Assembly: GCA_018402635.1 (NCBI GenBank)
Contig: JAGYIP010000005.1
Location: 372,001-436,000, forward strand
Direction: 5' to 3'
Origin: Burkholderiaceae bacterium
GTDB taxonomy: Bacteria; Pseudomonadota; Gammaproteobacteria; Burkholderiales; Burkholderiaceae_A
DNA length: 64,000 bases
Part shown: positions 17,751-27,665 of the stretch, piece by piece
Layout of the letters: each line of letters opens with the position of its first letter
How positions within the stretch are numbered: the stretch's first letter is position 1
Translations under genes and position numbers: made by a program
The notes under the pieces: model-generated
Told to the model about the DNA's origin: nothing
Database searches by the model: none
What the model saw: only the letters and a program-made list of their open reading frames with translations

Positions 17751-19866
17751 ATGACCCCCTCTATCGAGCAATTCCTTGAAAACGAAATACCTTGTTACGG
17801 GCTACTGAAGCCTGAGGACGTCCAACAGCCCCTCAACGACCTTCTGAACAAGGCCGAGGAGCAGCTCACCGCGATCTCCAGTAGCAGCGAGCCCGCCCAG
17901 TGGGAGACCGTTATTGAGCCCTTAACAAGCGCAACAGAGCGCCTTGGGCGTCTGTGGTCTGCGATTCACCACATGGGTGCGGTGATGGACAGTCCGCAAT
18001 GGCGTGAACTGACCAACAGCAACCTTGAGAAAGTCTCTCGGTTCTGGTCGCGACTTGCGCAAGATAAGGCTCTTTTTGAAAAGACCTCTGCCATTAAGCT
18101 TGATCCTGCCAGTGGTCAGCTTTCCGAGTCTCGCCAGCGGGCCCTAACGAACAGCCTTCGTGACTTTCGGCTCGGGGGCGTGGAGCTCGACTCTGACGCT
18201 CAAACGGCCTTTACTGAAAGGTCGGCCAGGCTAGCCGCTTTATCGCAGCAGTTTTCCGAGAATCTGCTCGACAGCACCAATGCATCCAAGGTGTTGGTGA
18301 GCCACGCCAATCAACTCCTCGGGCTGCCCGAGGCTGTTGCCCAGGCTGCCAAAGAGAAGGCGAAGGCTGAAAAGCTCGATGCGCTGGCAGTCTTTGGCCT
18401 TCAGCAGCCTAGTCTCATTCCGGTTTTGCAGTTTGCCGACGACAGACAGCTTCGCGAAGAGATGTACTCGAAGAATGCTCGCCGTGCATCGGAACTTGCC
18501 GAAGAAGGCCCCGATCATGACAACAGCCTGCTGATGGCAGAAATTCTTCATCTTCGACAACAACAGGCCAAGGCACTGGGCTTTGCATCGGCTGCCGAGC
18601 TTTCACTGACCTCAAAGATGGCCCAGTCACCTAAGCAGGTGATGGAGTTTTTGCTTGATCTAGCAAAAAAGGCCCGGCCCTCTGCAGAACAGGATGTCGC
18701 TGAACTCAAAGCCTTTGCAAAGACACAGCTTGCACTTAAGAGCCTGGAGTCGTGGGACGTAAGCTATGTAGGCGAGAAGCTGCGCCAACAAAAGTTCAGC
18801 TTTTCAGAAGACGAGGTTCGCCAATACTTCCAGGTGCAACATGTCTTGGCAGGCCTATTTGAATTGGTGCAAGAGCTCTTTGGAGTTGAGCTTCGCGAGA
18901 CAAGTAAGGCCGATTTTCAACCCACTGGCAATGACCTCAAGAGCTCAGGCCGATCTTGCCCAATGCCCTTGGCATCCCGATGTCCGCCTCTACAGCGTTC
19001 GGCGTGGGGCAGAAACTGTTGGCTACCTGTTTCTTGATCTCTACACACGGCCCACCAAACGAGGCGGCGCCTGGATGGACGACAGCCGTGGCCGGCGCAG
19101 ACTTGCCTCGCAGCTTCAAAAGCCTGTGGCTATGCTGACCTGCAATTTCATGCCCCCCAGCGAGCATCGTCCAAGCACCATCTCGCACGACGATGTCACC
19201 ACCTTGTTCCACGAGTTCGGCCATGGGCTGCACCATCTGCTTACCGAGGTTGACGAGCTGGAGGTCTCGGGAATTAATGGGGTGGAATGGGATGCCGTCG
19301 AACTTCCTAGCCAGTTCATGGAGAACTTCTGCTGGGAATGGGAAAAGCTTCAGGCCATGACCCATCATGTTGAGACCGGTGAGCCTCTTCCCGAAGATCT
19401 CTATCAAAAAATGATGCGGGCCAAAAACTTTCAGAGTGGACTCTTCATGCTTCGCCAGATTGAGTTCGCGCTTTTTGACCTGCGTATTCATCACGAGATT
19501 GTTGAGCCCGACCTGCAGAAGGCATCCCAGAGAATCATGGCAACGCTTAACGAGGTTCGCTCGCAGGTAGCTGTTCTTCACCCGCCGAGCTTTCAACGTT
19601 TTCCACAAAGCTTCAGCCACATTTTTGCAGGTGGCTACGCAGCAGGCTACTACAGCTACAAGTGGGCCGAAGTTCTGTCGGCCGATGCTTACTCGGCCTT
19701 TGAGGAAGACCCTCAAAACTACGCGGCGGTGGGGCAACGTTTCTGGAAAGAGATTCTCTCTAAGGGTGGATCGCGCCCAGCCATTGAGTCATTTAAGGCC
19801 TTTCGGGGACGTGAGCCAAGCCCAGAGGCTCTGCTTCGGCACTCTGGCTTGCTTGAAGCGGCATAG
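17751..19866 (+). pseudogene. prlC: Oligopeptidase A (M3 metallopeptidase), frame broken by a probable 40-base insertion
   Basis: PrlC/OpdA is a cytosolic zinc peptidase that degrades oligopeptides and signal peptides. The first frame runs from MTPSIEQFLEN at 17751 to about residue 395. The second carries WHPDVRLYSV, KRGGAWMDD, the zinc site TTLFHEFGHGLHHLL and the C-terminal FSHIFAGGYAAGYYSYKWAEV. The sequence AGGCCGAT occurs at 18907-18914 and again at 18947-18954. Removing one 40-base unit puts both halves in one frame, reading RETSKADLAQCPWHPDVRLY, which also fits the usual spacing between LFG and WHPDV. The restored protein would be about 691 residues, close to the family norm of about 680. 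This is not a homopolymer slip. Confidence 0.88.
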
Positions 19867-19886
19867 AACCGAGCAAGGTCTAAGAC

Positions 19887-20690
19887 TTGTTAAAGCTTGC
19901 CAGCTGGAATGTGAATTCCCTAAGGGTAAGGCTTGAGCACCTTGGTCAGTGGCTTGCGCTTGAGCAACCCGATGTCCTTGGCCTGCAAGAGACCAAGCTC
20001 ACCGACGACAAATTCCCCATTGCCGAGATTCAGGCGCTTGGGTACCACTGTGTCTTCTCGGGCCAGCCAACCTATAACGGCGTGGCCATACTTGCCAAGG
20101 CATCCATTTTTCGGGCCATCGACGAATGGAGCTGTGATGAACCACGGCTGCCCGGCGACCAGAAGCGGTTCATCGCGGCAAGCCTTATAACCTTGCAGGG
20201 TGATACCCGGATTCGCTTCATAAACCTTTACGTGCCCAACGGCTCGGAGGTTGGTAGCGAAAAATACGGCTACAAACTTCAGTGGCTTGATGCATTGCGC
20301 CTCAGGCTTAAAGAAGAGCAGGCAAGCCACCCGCTTTGCTGCGTGGTTGGCGACTTCAATATCGCGCCTGATGACATTGATGTGCATGACCCCATGGCCT
20401 GGCAAGACAAGATTCTCTGCTCAAAGCCCGAGCGCCAGAGATTCCAAGACCTTCTAAGCCTGGGTTTTACCGACAGCTTTCGGGCCCAGAGCGGCGCAGA
20501 GAATCAGGCCTTCTCCTGGTGGGATTACCGTCAGGGTGGCTTTCGTCGTAACCAAGGCATGCGAATCGATCATCTGCTTGCCAGCGATGCGCTTATGAAA
20601 CACTGCGAGCAGGTCGGCATTGATCGCACCCCAAGGGGCTGGGAGAAGCCCTCCGACCACGCCCCTGCCCTGGCCAGTTTTAAACTCTAA
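19887..20690 (+). CDS. xthA: Exodeoxyribonuclease III
   Basis: XthA is the AP endonuclease and 3'-5' exonuclease of base excision repair. The 267 residues show LKLASWNVNSLRVR, LGLQETKLTD with the metal-binding Glu, FINLYVPNGSEVGSEKY, VGDFNIAPDDIDVHDP and WWDYRQGGFRRNQGMRIDHLL ending in SDHAPA. The likely start is TTG at 19887, because the family begins within a few residues of this point and no ATG is available. It lies 20 bases after the prlC stop. Confidence 0.95.
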   Translation: MLKLASWNVNSLRVRLEHLGQWLALEQPDVLGLQETKLTDDKFPIAEIQALGYHCVFSGQPTYNGVAILAKASIFRAIDEWSCDEPRLPGDQKRFIAASLITLQGDTRIRFINLYVPNGSEVGSEKYGYKLQWLDALRLRLKEEQASHPLCCVVGDFNIAPDDIDVHDPMAWQDKILCSKPERQRFQDLLSLGFTDSFRAQSGAENQAFSWWDYRQGGFRRNQGMRIDHLLASDALMKHCEQVGIDRTPRGWEKPSDHAPALASFKL

Positions 20691-20715
20691 GACTTCATCC
20701 GAAAGGGCATCGGCG

Positions 20716-21489
20716 ATGGATATCAGCCTTCCCTTACCCGCCTTTCTTCTTGGCCTTTGGTCCTCGGGGCACTGCCTCATGATGTGTGGTGGTCTGGCCG
20801 CAGCGGCTGGTCATCGCAGTCGTTCGGCCCCGGGTCTGTTAAGCCCCCTTGCACGTTGGACCGAGTTACTTGCCTGGCAGCTCGGGCGCGTAGGCAGCTA
20901 CAGCCTGATGGGGGCGATTTCTGGGGCAGTAGGTGGCGCCTTTCTTGCCTTCACTGCGCTTGACACAGCCCGACATGCCGCCATGGTTCTTGCCAACCTT
21001 ATGCTGCTTGCGCTTGGCCTGCATCTTCTTCGGGTCAGTCGTCTTATTACCCAGCTCGAGTCGCAGCTCGGTCGAGTATGGAAATTTATTCAACCCTTTG
21101 CTGTAGCAAGCCTAACGCCCTCGGGCGCAAGCCAGACAGAAGGCCAGGCCTCCTCGGCGGCCATCGCAGGTCGCATTGCCCGGGCGGCCCGGGTGGGAGC
21201 CCTCTGGGGGTGGCTACCCTGCGGACTTGTCTACAGCATGGTGCTGACAGCCGCTGTTACAGGAAGTGCATGGACGGGGCTTGGCTGGATGCTTGCCTTT
21301 GGTCTTGGAACCATACCCTCGCTCTTTGTAGCCTCCTGGGCGTCGGGCATGGTCTTGTCGGGACCCCGTTCCGACCGTATTCGTCAGGTGGCAGGACTTC
21401 TTGTTGTTAGCTTTTCGCTGTGGGGGCTTGCAAGGTCTTTAGGTCTTGCACCACCCGGCTGGCTTGATCTGTTCTGTATCACCCCATAA
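20716..21489 (+). CDS. TauE/SafE (UreH-like) membrane protein of the cbb3 oxidase cluster
   Basis: This 257-residue inner-membrane protein has about six hydrophobic segments. It opens with the motif FLLGLWSSGHCLMMCGG, typical of UreH/SafE-like proteins found next to ccoI/ccoS (often annotated as sulfite exporter or cytochrome biogenesis protein). A second hallmark is WGWLPCGLVYSMVL, with a Cys that may bind metal or take part in thiol transfer. The ATG at 20716 is chosen since the hydrophobic core follows directly. It lies 15 bases before ccoI. A role in copper or haem handling for the oxidase is inferred from position only. Confidence 0.8.
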   Translation: MDISLPLPAFLLGLWSSGHCLMMCGGLAAAAGHRSRSAPGLLSPLARWTELLAWQLGRVGSYSLMGAISGAVGGAFLAFTALDTARHAAMVLANLMLLALGLHLLRVSRLITQLESQLGRVWKFIQPFAVASLTPSGASQTEGQASSAAIAGRIARAARVGALWGWLPCGLVYSMVLTAAVTGSAWTGLGWMLAFGLGTIPSLFVASWASGMVLSGPRSDRIRQVAGLLVVSFSLWGLARSLGLAPPGWLDLFCITP

Positions 21490-21504
21490 AGCCGTGAGAC
21501 ATCG

Positions 21505-24009
21505 ATGACCCTCAGCCAGCGCTGCTACCACTGCAACGAGCCTGTTCCTGCGAAAGGCCTGTGGTCAGCTTGTGTGCTTGGCGAAGATCGGCCCATGTGC
21601 TGCGCAGGCTGCCAGGCGGTTGCGCAGGCCATTGTTGCCTCAGGTGGAGAGAGTTATTACGCGCAACGAACCTCTACTGGCCTTGACCCAAAGCAGCTTG
21701 AACGCCTCTCGGCATGGGCAGACCTTCTTGAAGACCCGGCCTGGACGGGCCGCCACATTCAAACCGTGACATCCCGTATCCAAATACCCGGCCACGCCCC
21801 GGCCAACCAAGACACAGATCAGAGCGAGACAACGCTAGCCATTGAGGGCCTACGCTGTGGCGCCTGCGCCTGGCTTATTGAAAGCGTGCTCTCGCAGACC
21901 CCAGGTGTGGTTCATGCACGCGCCAACGCATCCACAGCGCGACTTCGACTGCGATGGAATCCGAAGCTAACAGGCCTCAATGCGCTGAGCCAGAGCCTAC
22001 TGAAGCTTGGCTATGCGGCTGTGCCCTTGGGCGCGAGCCAACTTGAAGAGCAGCGCAGACGCCAAGAAAAACTTGAGAATCGCCGGCTCTTCATTGCTGG
22101 ACTGGGCTGGGCGCAGGTGATGATGCTTGCCCTGCCCGAGTACCTTCATGGCAACCAGATTGAAGCCGATGCCCTACTGACCCTAAGGCTTGCCTCTCTG
22201 GCACTCTGCCTTCCTGTGCTTCTCTACAGTGGGTCAGGCTTCTTTCAGAGCGCCTTCATGGCAGTGCGTCAAGGCCGCCTGAACATGGATGTTCCCATCA
22301 GCCTTGGTCTGCTCCTAGCCTTCTTGGGAAGCCTCTATGGCCTCTGGGCTCAGGCCTCTGCCGTTTACTTCGAATCGGTCACCATGTTTCTTTTCTTGGT
22401 GCTTGGGGCCCGACGCATTGAATCGGTGATTCGTCGTCGCACCATGCGCCGACGCGAAGAGCTCTCGCTTGAGCCGCCCGTGCTTGCCCATCGACTCGAG
22501 CCCGACCCCGGGGACTGCCCTCCATGGAAACTCAAAGACGGTGATCTCATTCGTGTGCCTTCCGGTGCTTGTCTTCCAGCCGATATTGAACTGCTGCGCG
22601 CCACAACCGAGCTCGATATCTCTTCCCTGACCGGCGAACCGCACCCGGTTCGCAAACACTCCGGTGACTTCTGCCCAGAAGGCGCCATCAATCTGGGCCC
22701 TGAACTCCAGGGGCGTGTGCAGGGCTCTGGCGCACAAGGCTCACTTGCGCGCCTAAGCCAGCTTGCCGAGGCCGCCGCCGCCGAAAGGCCCCAGTGGAGC
22801 CACTGGGCCGACCGTATCGCAACGAAATTCACGCTCGGTATTCTGAGCATTGCCAGTGCCTCAATCGCCTGGGCTGTCGTCTTCCAAGAGCCTTTGGACC
22901 AATGGCTTCCTCGGCTTATTGCTATTTTGGTGGTCTCCTGCCCCTGCGCCCTTTCGGTTGCAGGCCCAGCCGCCTATGCCGCAAGCCTTGCAAGGCTGCT
23001 GGAAAAAGGTGTGGCCGTATCGTCCCCAGACAGTCTAGCCAAGGGCTGGGCCCTTAAGACTCTGGCCTTTGACAAGACTGGGACCCTTACCGAGCCCGAG
23101 TCGTCCTCGGTTGTTATGAAGCAAATGGGAAACAAAGCCTACACAGACGCTGAGATCTGGAGGTTGGTCGCCCAGCTAACCGAGAACAGCCATCACCCAC
23201 TTGCCATCGCGCTCTTTCGTGCCTCAGGCTCCAGGCTCGGAGGCACTGACCCTGGCAAAGACCGGTCAGGCCCCCCTGGGCTCCAAGCCATTGAGCAGAA
23301 ACCGGGTCTGGGGATGCAAGGCCAGATGGCCAGTGGCAAGCAAATAAGGCTCGGGTCAGCGAGTTTTGTTCAGGTCTCTCGCCCGGTTTCGGCAATTGCC
23401 CAAGGGTCTGAGCATGGTGAGGCTGCGAGTCTCTATCTTGGCATTGAGGGCGAGCTTCTTGCGGGCTTCTGGCTTAACGACCAGCTCAGGCCTGATGCCC
23501 AGGCCACGCTGGCAGCACTTACAGAACTTGGGCTCGACCTTCGGGTTCTTAGTGGAGATCGCAACGAGCGCGTGAGCACCTTGGCCAAGACGCTTGGAAT
23601 TGCTTCTTCTCAAGCCATTGGAGAACTCCGCCCCGAGGCGAAGCTCGACTGGCTTCGCCAATTGCAAAGGACTGGCCTTACTGTGGGCATGGTTGGCGAT
23701 GGTATTAACGATGCGCCTGTTCTGGCGCAGGCCGACTTATCTATTGCGGTTAGCTCAAGCGCGCCTTTGGCAAAGCAACGAGCCGATGTCTACCTGCTGC
23801 GCCCTGGTCTGCTTGGGATTGCAGACTTTATTGCAATGACCCAACGCACAAAAATCATTCTTAACCAGAACATCGCCTGGGCCATTGGCTACAACCTCAC
23901 CGCCATCCCCCTGGCCGCCCTTGGCATTATTGGGCCTGCCTGGGCCGCCATTGGCATGGCGAGCTCCTCACTCTTTGTCATGGCCAACGCCGCCCGGCTG
24001 TTACGATAG
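21505..24009 (+). CDS. ccoI: Copper-exporting P1B-type ATPase of cbb3 oxidase assembly, CcoI/FixI
   Basis: CcoI moves Cu(I) across the inner membrane for insertion into the CcoN subunit. The 834-residue protein begins with a FixI-type Cys-rich segment (CYHCNEPVP, MCCAGCQAVA), then a heavy-metal domain with GLRCGACAWLIE. Membrane helices follow, with the transport motif SCPCALS. The phosphorylation site is DKTGTLT and the HP locus is NSHHPLAIA. The hinge is GDGINDAPVLAQADLSIAV. It is followed after 6 bases by ccoS and then ccoNOQP. Confidence 0.95.
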   Translation: MTLSQRCYHCNEPVPAKGLWSACVLGEDRPMCCAGCQAVAQAIVASGGESYYAQRTSTGLDPKQLERLSAWADLLEDPAWTGRHIQTVTSRIQIPGHAPANQDTDQSETTLAIEGLRCGACAWLIESVLSQTPGVVHARANASTARLRLRWNPKLTGLNALSQSLLKLGYAAVPLGASQLEEQRRRQEKLENRRLFIAGLGWAQVMMLALPEYLHGNQIEADALLTLRLASLALCLPVLLYSGSGFFQSAFMAVRQGRLNMDVPISLGLLLAFLGSLYGLWAQASAVYFESVTMFLFLVLGARRIESVIRRRTMRRREELSLEPPVLAHRLEPDPGDCPPWKLKDGDLIRVPSGACLPADIELLRATTELDISSLTGEPHPVRKHSGDFCPEGAINLGPELQGRVQGSGAQGSLARLSQLAEAAAAERPQWSHWADRIATKFTLGILSIASASIAWAVVFQEPLDQWLPRLIAILVVSCPCALSVAGPAAYAASLARLLEKGVAVSSPDSLAKGWALKTLAFDKTGTLTEPESSSVVMKQMGNKAYTDAEIWRLVAQLTENSHHPLAIALFRASGSRLGGTDPGKDRSGPPGLQAIEQKPGLGMQGQMASGKQIRLGSASFVQVSRPVSAIAQGSEHGEAASLYLGIEGELLAGFWLNDQLRPDAQATLAALTELGLDLRVLSGDRNERVSTLAKTLGIASSQAIGELRPEAKLDWLRQLQRTGLTVGMVGDGINDAPVLAQADLSIAVSSSAPLAKQRADVYLLRPGLLGIADFIAMTQRTKIILNQNIAWAIGYNLTAIPLAALGIIGPAWAAIGMASSSLFVMANAARLLR

Positions 24010-24015
24010 GCCGCA

Positions 24016-24210
24016 ATGGAAGTCTTCCCTATCCTGGTTGGCATAAGCCTTGTGGTGGTGGGACTTGTGGTCTGGATTTACTTCCGAATGTCCAACAATG
24101 GCCAGTTTGACGACCTTGACTCACCCGCCCAACGCATCTTGCTTGATGACGACCAGGGCGAAATAGCAGCGAAATCACCCCCCGACACAGACTCAGGTAA
24201 ACCTCAGTAA
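24016..24210 (+). CDS. ccoS: cbb3 oxidase maturation protein CcoS
   Basis: CcoS is a small inner-membrane protein needed for cofactor insertion into cbb3 oxidase. The 64-residue product has one N-terminal membrane helix (FPILVGISLVVVGLVVWIYF) followed by the family segment NGQFDDLDSPAQRILLDD. Its place between ccoI and ccoN fits. Confidence 0.93.
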   Translation: MEVFPILVGISLVVVGLVVWIYFRMSNNGQFDDLDSPAQRILLDDDQGEIAAKSPPDTDSGKPQ

Positions 24211-24307
24211 AAGACTCGGCCATTCGACTAATTGACGAGGGTCGGAGTATATATGTGGGAAAATGCATACATCAGAAATATAAAACTCTCTGTGGAGTGA
24301 TAACACC

Positions 24308-25780
24308 ATGTCTGCTGTCCTTACCCCAAGTAAGGCCGATGCCGCGCACTATGCAAGCAGGGCCATCGCCGAGGAATACAACTACGATGTTGTTCGACTT
24401 TTTGCCATTGCCACTATTGTCTGGGGGCTTGTCGGTATGTTGGTTGGCGTTTGGATTGCCGCACAACTTGCCTTTCCAACCCTTGCCGAGGGAATTCCCT
24501 GGCTCTCCTATGGCAGGCTGCGACCCCTTCACACCAATGCGGTTATTTTTGCCTTTGGTGGTTCTGCCTTACTTGCCACGTCCTACTACGTCGTTCAGCG
24601 CACCTGCCATACCCGGCTCTTTTCAGACGGGCTGGCCTTGTTCACCTTCTGGGGCTACCAGGCTGTCATTGTGCTTGCCGCAATTACCCTGCCCTTAGGT
24701 ATCACCAGCACACACGAGTATGGCGAGCTGGAATGGCCCATCGACCTATTGCTTGCCGTGGTCTGGATTGCCTATGCCATTGTCTTTTTTGGAACCCTCA
24801 TGCGCCGGCGAGTCGAGCACATTTATGTGGCCAACTGGTTCTACGGTGCCTTCATTCTTACCGTTGCCCTCTTGCACATCGTTCGTAGCGCAGCCATTCC
24901 CGTGGGTATGTGGGATTCCGTGGGTGTCTTCGCAGGTGTTCAAGACGCCATGGTGCAGTGGTGGTACGGCCACAATGCCGTTGGCTTTTTCTTAACGGCT
25001 GGCTTTCTTGGAATGATGTACTACTTCATTCCTAAACAGGCCGAGCGACCGGTCTACTCCTACCGCTTATCCATTGTTCATTTCTGGGCCTTGATATTTA
25101 CTTACATGTGGGCAGGCCCTCACCATCTGCACTACACGGCCCTGCCCGACTGGACTCAGTCCATTGGAATGGTCTTCTCGCTTATTCTTCTGGCACCGAG
25201 CTGGGGCGGCATGATCAACGGCATCATGACCTTGTCGGGTGCATGGCACAAACTGCGCAACGACCCCATTCTGAAGTTCTTAATTGTCGCGGTCTCGTTT
25301 TATGGCATGTCGACCTTCGAAGGTCCCATGATGTCTATTAAGACCGTCAATGCATTAAGCCACTACACCGACTGGACCATTGGCCATGTGCATTCGGGTT
25401 CCTTGGGGTGGGTGGGCTTTATTACCATGGGAGCCATGTACTACCTGATTCCACGTATGGCTGGCAAGACCCAGATGCACAGCGTGAAGGCCATTGAGCT
25501 TCACTTCTGGATAGCCACCATTGGTATTGTTCTTTATATCGCCGCCATGTGGATCTCGGGAGTTATGCAGGGGCTTATGTGGCGGGCCATTAACGATGAT
25601 GGGTCGCTTACCTATAGCTTTGTTGAGAGCGTGAAGGCCAGCTTCCCCTATTACGTTATTCGACTCGGCGGTGGCCTGCTCTATTTAAGCGGAATGATCA
25701 TCATGGCCTGGAACGTTGCAATGACCTTGCGCCAACCCCAGCCCGTGAATGCTCGGATTCCCGCAGTGGCGCACGGTTAA
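24308..25780 (+). CDS. ccoN: cbb3-type cytochrome c oxidase subunit I, CcoN
   Basis: CcoN holds haem b and the haem b3-CuB site where oxygen is reduced. The 490-residue protein has about twelve membrane helices. Signature residues include [17 protein letters not shown] (haem ligand His), [23 protein letters not shown] with the CuB histidine and cross-linked Tyr region, [18 protein letters not shown], and [20 protein letters not shown] with the haem histidines. The start has a GGAG ribosome site. It begins the ccoNOQP operon; 97 bases separate it from ccoS and may hold its promoter. Confidence 0.97.
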   Translation: MSAVLTPSKADAAHYASRAIAEEYNYDVVRLFAIATIVWGLVGMLVGVWIAAQLAFPTLAEGIPWLSYGRLRPLHTNAVIFAFGGSALLATSYYVVQRTCHTRLFSDGLALFTFWGYQAVIVLAAITLPLGITSTHEYGELEWPIDLLLAVVWIAYAIVFFGTLMRRRVEHIYVANWFYGAFILTVALLHIVRSAAIPVGMWDSVGVFAGVQDAMVQWWYGHNAVGFFLTAGFLGMMYYFIPKQAERPVYSYRLSIVHFWALIFTYMWAGPHHLHYTALPDWTQSIGMVFSLILLAPSWGGMINGIMTLSGAWHKLRNDPILKFLIVAVSFYGMSTFEGPMMSIKTVNALSHYTDWTIGHVHSGSLGWVGFITMGAMYYLIPRMAGKTQMHSVKAIELHFWIATIGIVLYIAAMWISGVMQGLMWRAINDDGSLTYSFVESVKASFPYYVIRLGGGLLYLSGMIIMAWNVAMTLRQPQPVNARIPAVAHG

Positions 25781-25799
25781 GCAAAGGGAGATAGACACC

Positions 25800-26411
25800 A
25801 TGAAACACGATATTGTTGAAAAGTCCCCCGGCCTTCTCATTGTGCTTGTACTTATTGTTGTGGCCATTGGTGGGCTCGTTGAAATCGTTCCACTGTTTTT
25901 CCAGAAGTCCACCACAGAGCCCGTCACTGGGCTTAAGCCCTATACCGCCCTGCAGCTTGCCGGAAGGCAGGTTTATGTGCGTGAAGGCTGCGTGGGCTGC
26001 CACTCTCAAATGATTCGTCCCTTTCGCGCAGAGACCGAACGCTACGGCCACTACTCGGTTGCCGGCGAGTCGGTGTACGAGCGCCCCTTTTTATGGGGCT
26101 CCAAGCGCACAGGGCCCGATCTTGCTCGAGTGGGCGGCCGCTACTCTGATGAGTGGCATCGCGTGCACCTCATCAACCCGCGCGATGTTGTCCCAGAGTC
26201 CAACATGCCCGCCTATCCCTGGCTTGTCACTGGTATTGTCGATGGAGAACATGTTCAGGCCAAGATGGCAACACTTCGCATCGTGGGCGTTCCCTACAGC
26301 GATGAAGACATTGCGAATGCGGTTGAAGAACTTAAGGGAAAGACCGAGCTTGAGGCCATGATTGCCTACTTGCAATCGCTTGGCCTTGCCATTAAGGAGA
26401 AGCGCTCATGA
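25800..26411 (+). CDS. ccoO: cbb3 oxidase mono-haem cytochrome c subunit, CcoO
   Basis: CcoO passes electrons to CcoN. The 203-residue protein has an N-terminal membrane anchor (residues 10-32) and one c-type haem site CVGCH in [17 protein letters not shown]. Downstream conserved parts are [23 protein letters not shown] and the Met ligand region [12 protein letters not shown]. The ATG at 25800 follows a GGGAGA ribosome site; an upstream in-frame start overlaps ccoN and is not needed. Confidence 0.96.
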   Translation: MKHDIVEKSPGLLIVLVLIVVAIGGLVEIVPLFFQKSTTEPVTGLKPYTALQLAGRQVYVREGCVGCHSQMIRPFRAETERYGHYSVAGESVYERPFLWGSKRTGPDLARVGGRYSDEWHRVHLINPRDVVPESNMPAYPWLVTGIVDGEHVQAKMATLRIVGVPYSDEDIANAVEELKGKTELEAMIAYLQSLGLAIKEKRS

Positions 26412-26593
26412 TCACCTTCCACTCCATCTTCACGCTTGTAAGCCTTCTGGTCTTTCTTGGAGTCGTGGCCTTGGTCTTTAGCCGCGGGCAGAAGAAAAAC
26501 ATGGAGGACGCCTCACGCATTCCTCTTCTTGACGAGCCTCCCGCCACTGAGACCAAGCAGACAGAGGCCTCTAGACCATCTGAGGGCCGTTAA
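26408..26593 (+). CDS. ccoQ: cbb3 oxidase small subunit CcoQ/FixQ
   Basis: CcoQ is a small one-helix subunit that stabilises the cbb3 complex. The 61-residue protein has a membrane helix ([18 protein letters not shown]) followed by the basic stretch [16 protein letters not shown] typical of the family. Its ATG overlaps the ccoO stop (ATGA). Confidence 0.92.
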   Translation: MITFHSIFTLVSLLVFLGVVALVFSRGQKKNMEDASRIPLLDEPPATETKQTEASRPSEGR

Positions 26594-26631
26594 GCTCCGG
26601 CAAAGATTGTTCGAACACAGGATGAAACATC

Positions 26632-27534
26632 ATGGCTGACTTTACGACCGAGTTTTGGAATCTCTTCGTCATCGTAGGCGTTCTGGTGAGCATTCTTGCC
26701 TGCGGTGTCTTCTTATACTTTTTGTCGCGCAAGAAGATCAACCCAGGCGCTGTGCAAACAACCGGCCACACCTGGGATGAAGACCTTGCCGAGTTCGACA
26801 ACCCACTTCCCCGTTGGTGGATGATTCTTTTTTACCTAACCATCGGTTTTAGCTTACTTTACCTTGCACTCTTTCCTGGACTTGGTAACAACCAGGGCAG
26901 CCTTGGGTGGAGTTCGACGGGCCAGTACGAAAAGGAAATGACAAAGGCCGATGAACGTTATGGCCCCATTTATGCCAGGTTTGCCGCTATGTCGGTTGAA
27001 GAGACCGCCCAACACCCCGAGGCCCTAGGTATTGGACAGCGTCTTTTTGTGAACAACTGCGCCCAATGCCACGGCACCGATGCGCGAGGCGCAAAGGGCT
27101 TCCCGAACCTTGCCGATAACGACTGGTCCTGGGGGGCGTCGGGAGACGCTATTAAAGTATCCGTGCTTGAAGGTCGGCAGGGCATCATGCCTGCAATGGC
27201 TGCTGCAGTTGGCTCACCCGCCGATGTCGAGAATGTCGCCCACTACGTTCTAAGTCTTTCAGGCAGTGCCCACGATTCCAATAAGGCAAGCCTAGGCTCC
27301 ACAAAGTTTGCAACATGCGCCGCCTGCCACGGTGCGAATGGCGAGGGCGTTTCAGCCATGGGCGCTCCGCGCCTGAACGATAAAATCTGGGTCTATGGCG
27401 GTACAGCCCAGGCCATTGTTGAAACCATTAACAACGGTCGTCATGGCGTCATGCCCGCCTGGAAAGATATTCTTGGCGAAGAGAAATCGCACATTGTTTC
27501 GGCCTATGTTTACAGCCTGACTGCAAAGCCCTAG
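26632..27534 (+). CDS. ccoP: cbb3 oxidase di-haem cytochrome c subunit, CcoP
   Basis: CcoP accepts electrons from the bc1 complex or soluble cytochromes. The 300-residue protein has two N-terminal membrane helices, with the family motif HTWDEDLAEFDNPLPRWWM between them. Two c-type haem sites follow: CAQCHG (FVNNCAQCHGTDARG) and CAACHG (FATCAACHGANGEG). Met ligand regions GIMPAMA and GVMPAW are present. A heptamer repeat array begins two bases after its stop. Confidence 0.96.
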   Translation: MADFTTEFWNLFVIVGVLVSILACGVFLYFLSRKKINPGAVQTTGHTWDEDLAEFDNPLPRWWMILFYLTIGFSLLYLALFPGLGNNQGSLGWSSTGQYEKEMTKADERYGPIYARFAAMSVEETAQHPEALGIGQRLFVNNCAQCHGTDARGAKGFPNLADNDWSWGASGDAIKVSVLEGRQGIMPAMAAAVGSPADVENVAHYVLSLSGSAHDSNKASLGSTKFATCAACHGANGEGVSAMGAPRLNDKIWVYGGTAQAIVETINNGRHGVMPAWKDILGEEKSHIVSAYVYSLTAKP

Positions 27535-27535
27535 G

Positions 27536-27598
27536 CAGTTGCCAGCAGTCAGTAGCCAGTCATCAGTAGCCAGTCGTCAGTCATCAGTAGTCAGTCGT
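27536..27598 (+). repeat. Nine in-register seven-base tandem repeats, CAGTNNN family
   Basis: Starting two bases after the ccoP stop, nine successive 7-mers read CAGTTGC, CAGCAGT, CAGTAGC, CAGTCAT, CAGTAGC, CAGTCGT, CAGTCAT, CAGTAGT and CAGTCGT. The first four bases are constant apart from one unit; the last three vary. It occupies half of the ccoP-ccoG gap and leaves ccoG 67 bases further on. A related array follows scpB. Confidence 0.9.
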
Positions 27599-27665
27599 TT
27601 AAGTTCCGTTGCGAAGGTCTTGCCTCGCAACAGCCACCTTCCAAGCAACGCTCCTTTTAAAGCCA

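Noticed and set aside
24232-24245. TTGACGAGGGTCGG upstream of ccoN as an FNR/Anr box
   Set aside because: The left half matches TTGAC but the right half GTCGG keeps only part of the GTCAA/ATCAA consensus. Regulation of cbb3 oxidase by an FNR-type protein is likely from general knowledge, but this site is too weak to annotate.
27536-27598. CRISPR array
   Set aside because: The units are only seven bases with no spacers of constant length and no cas genes nearby; it is a simple tandem repeat.
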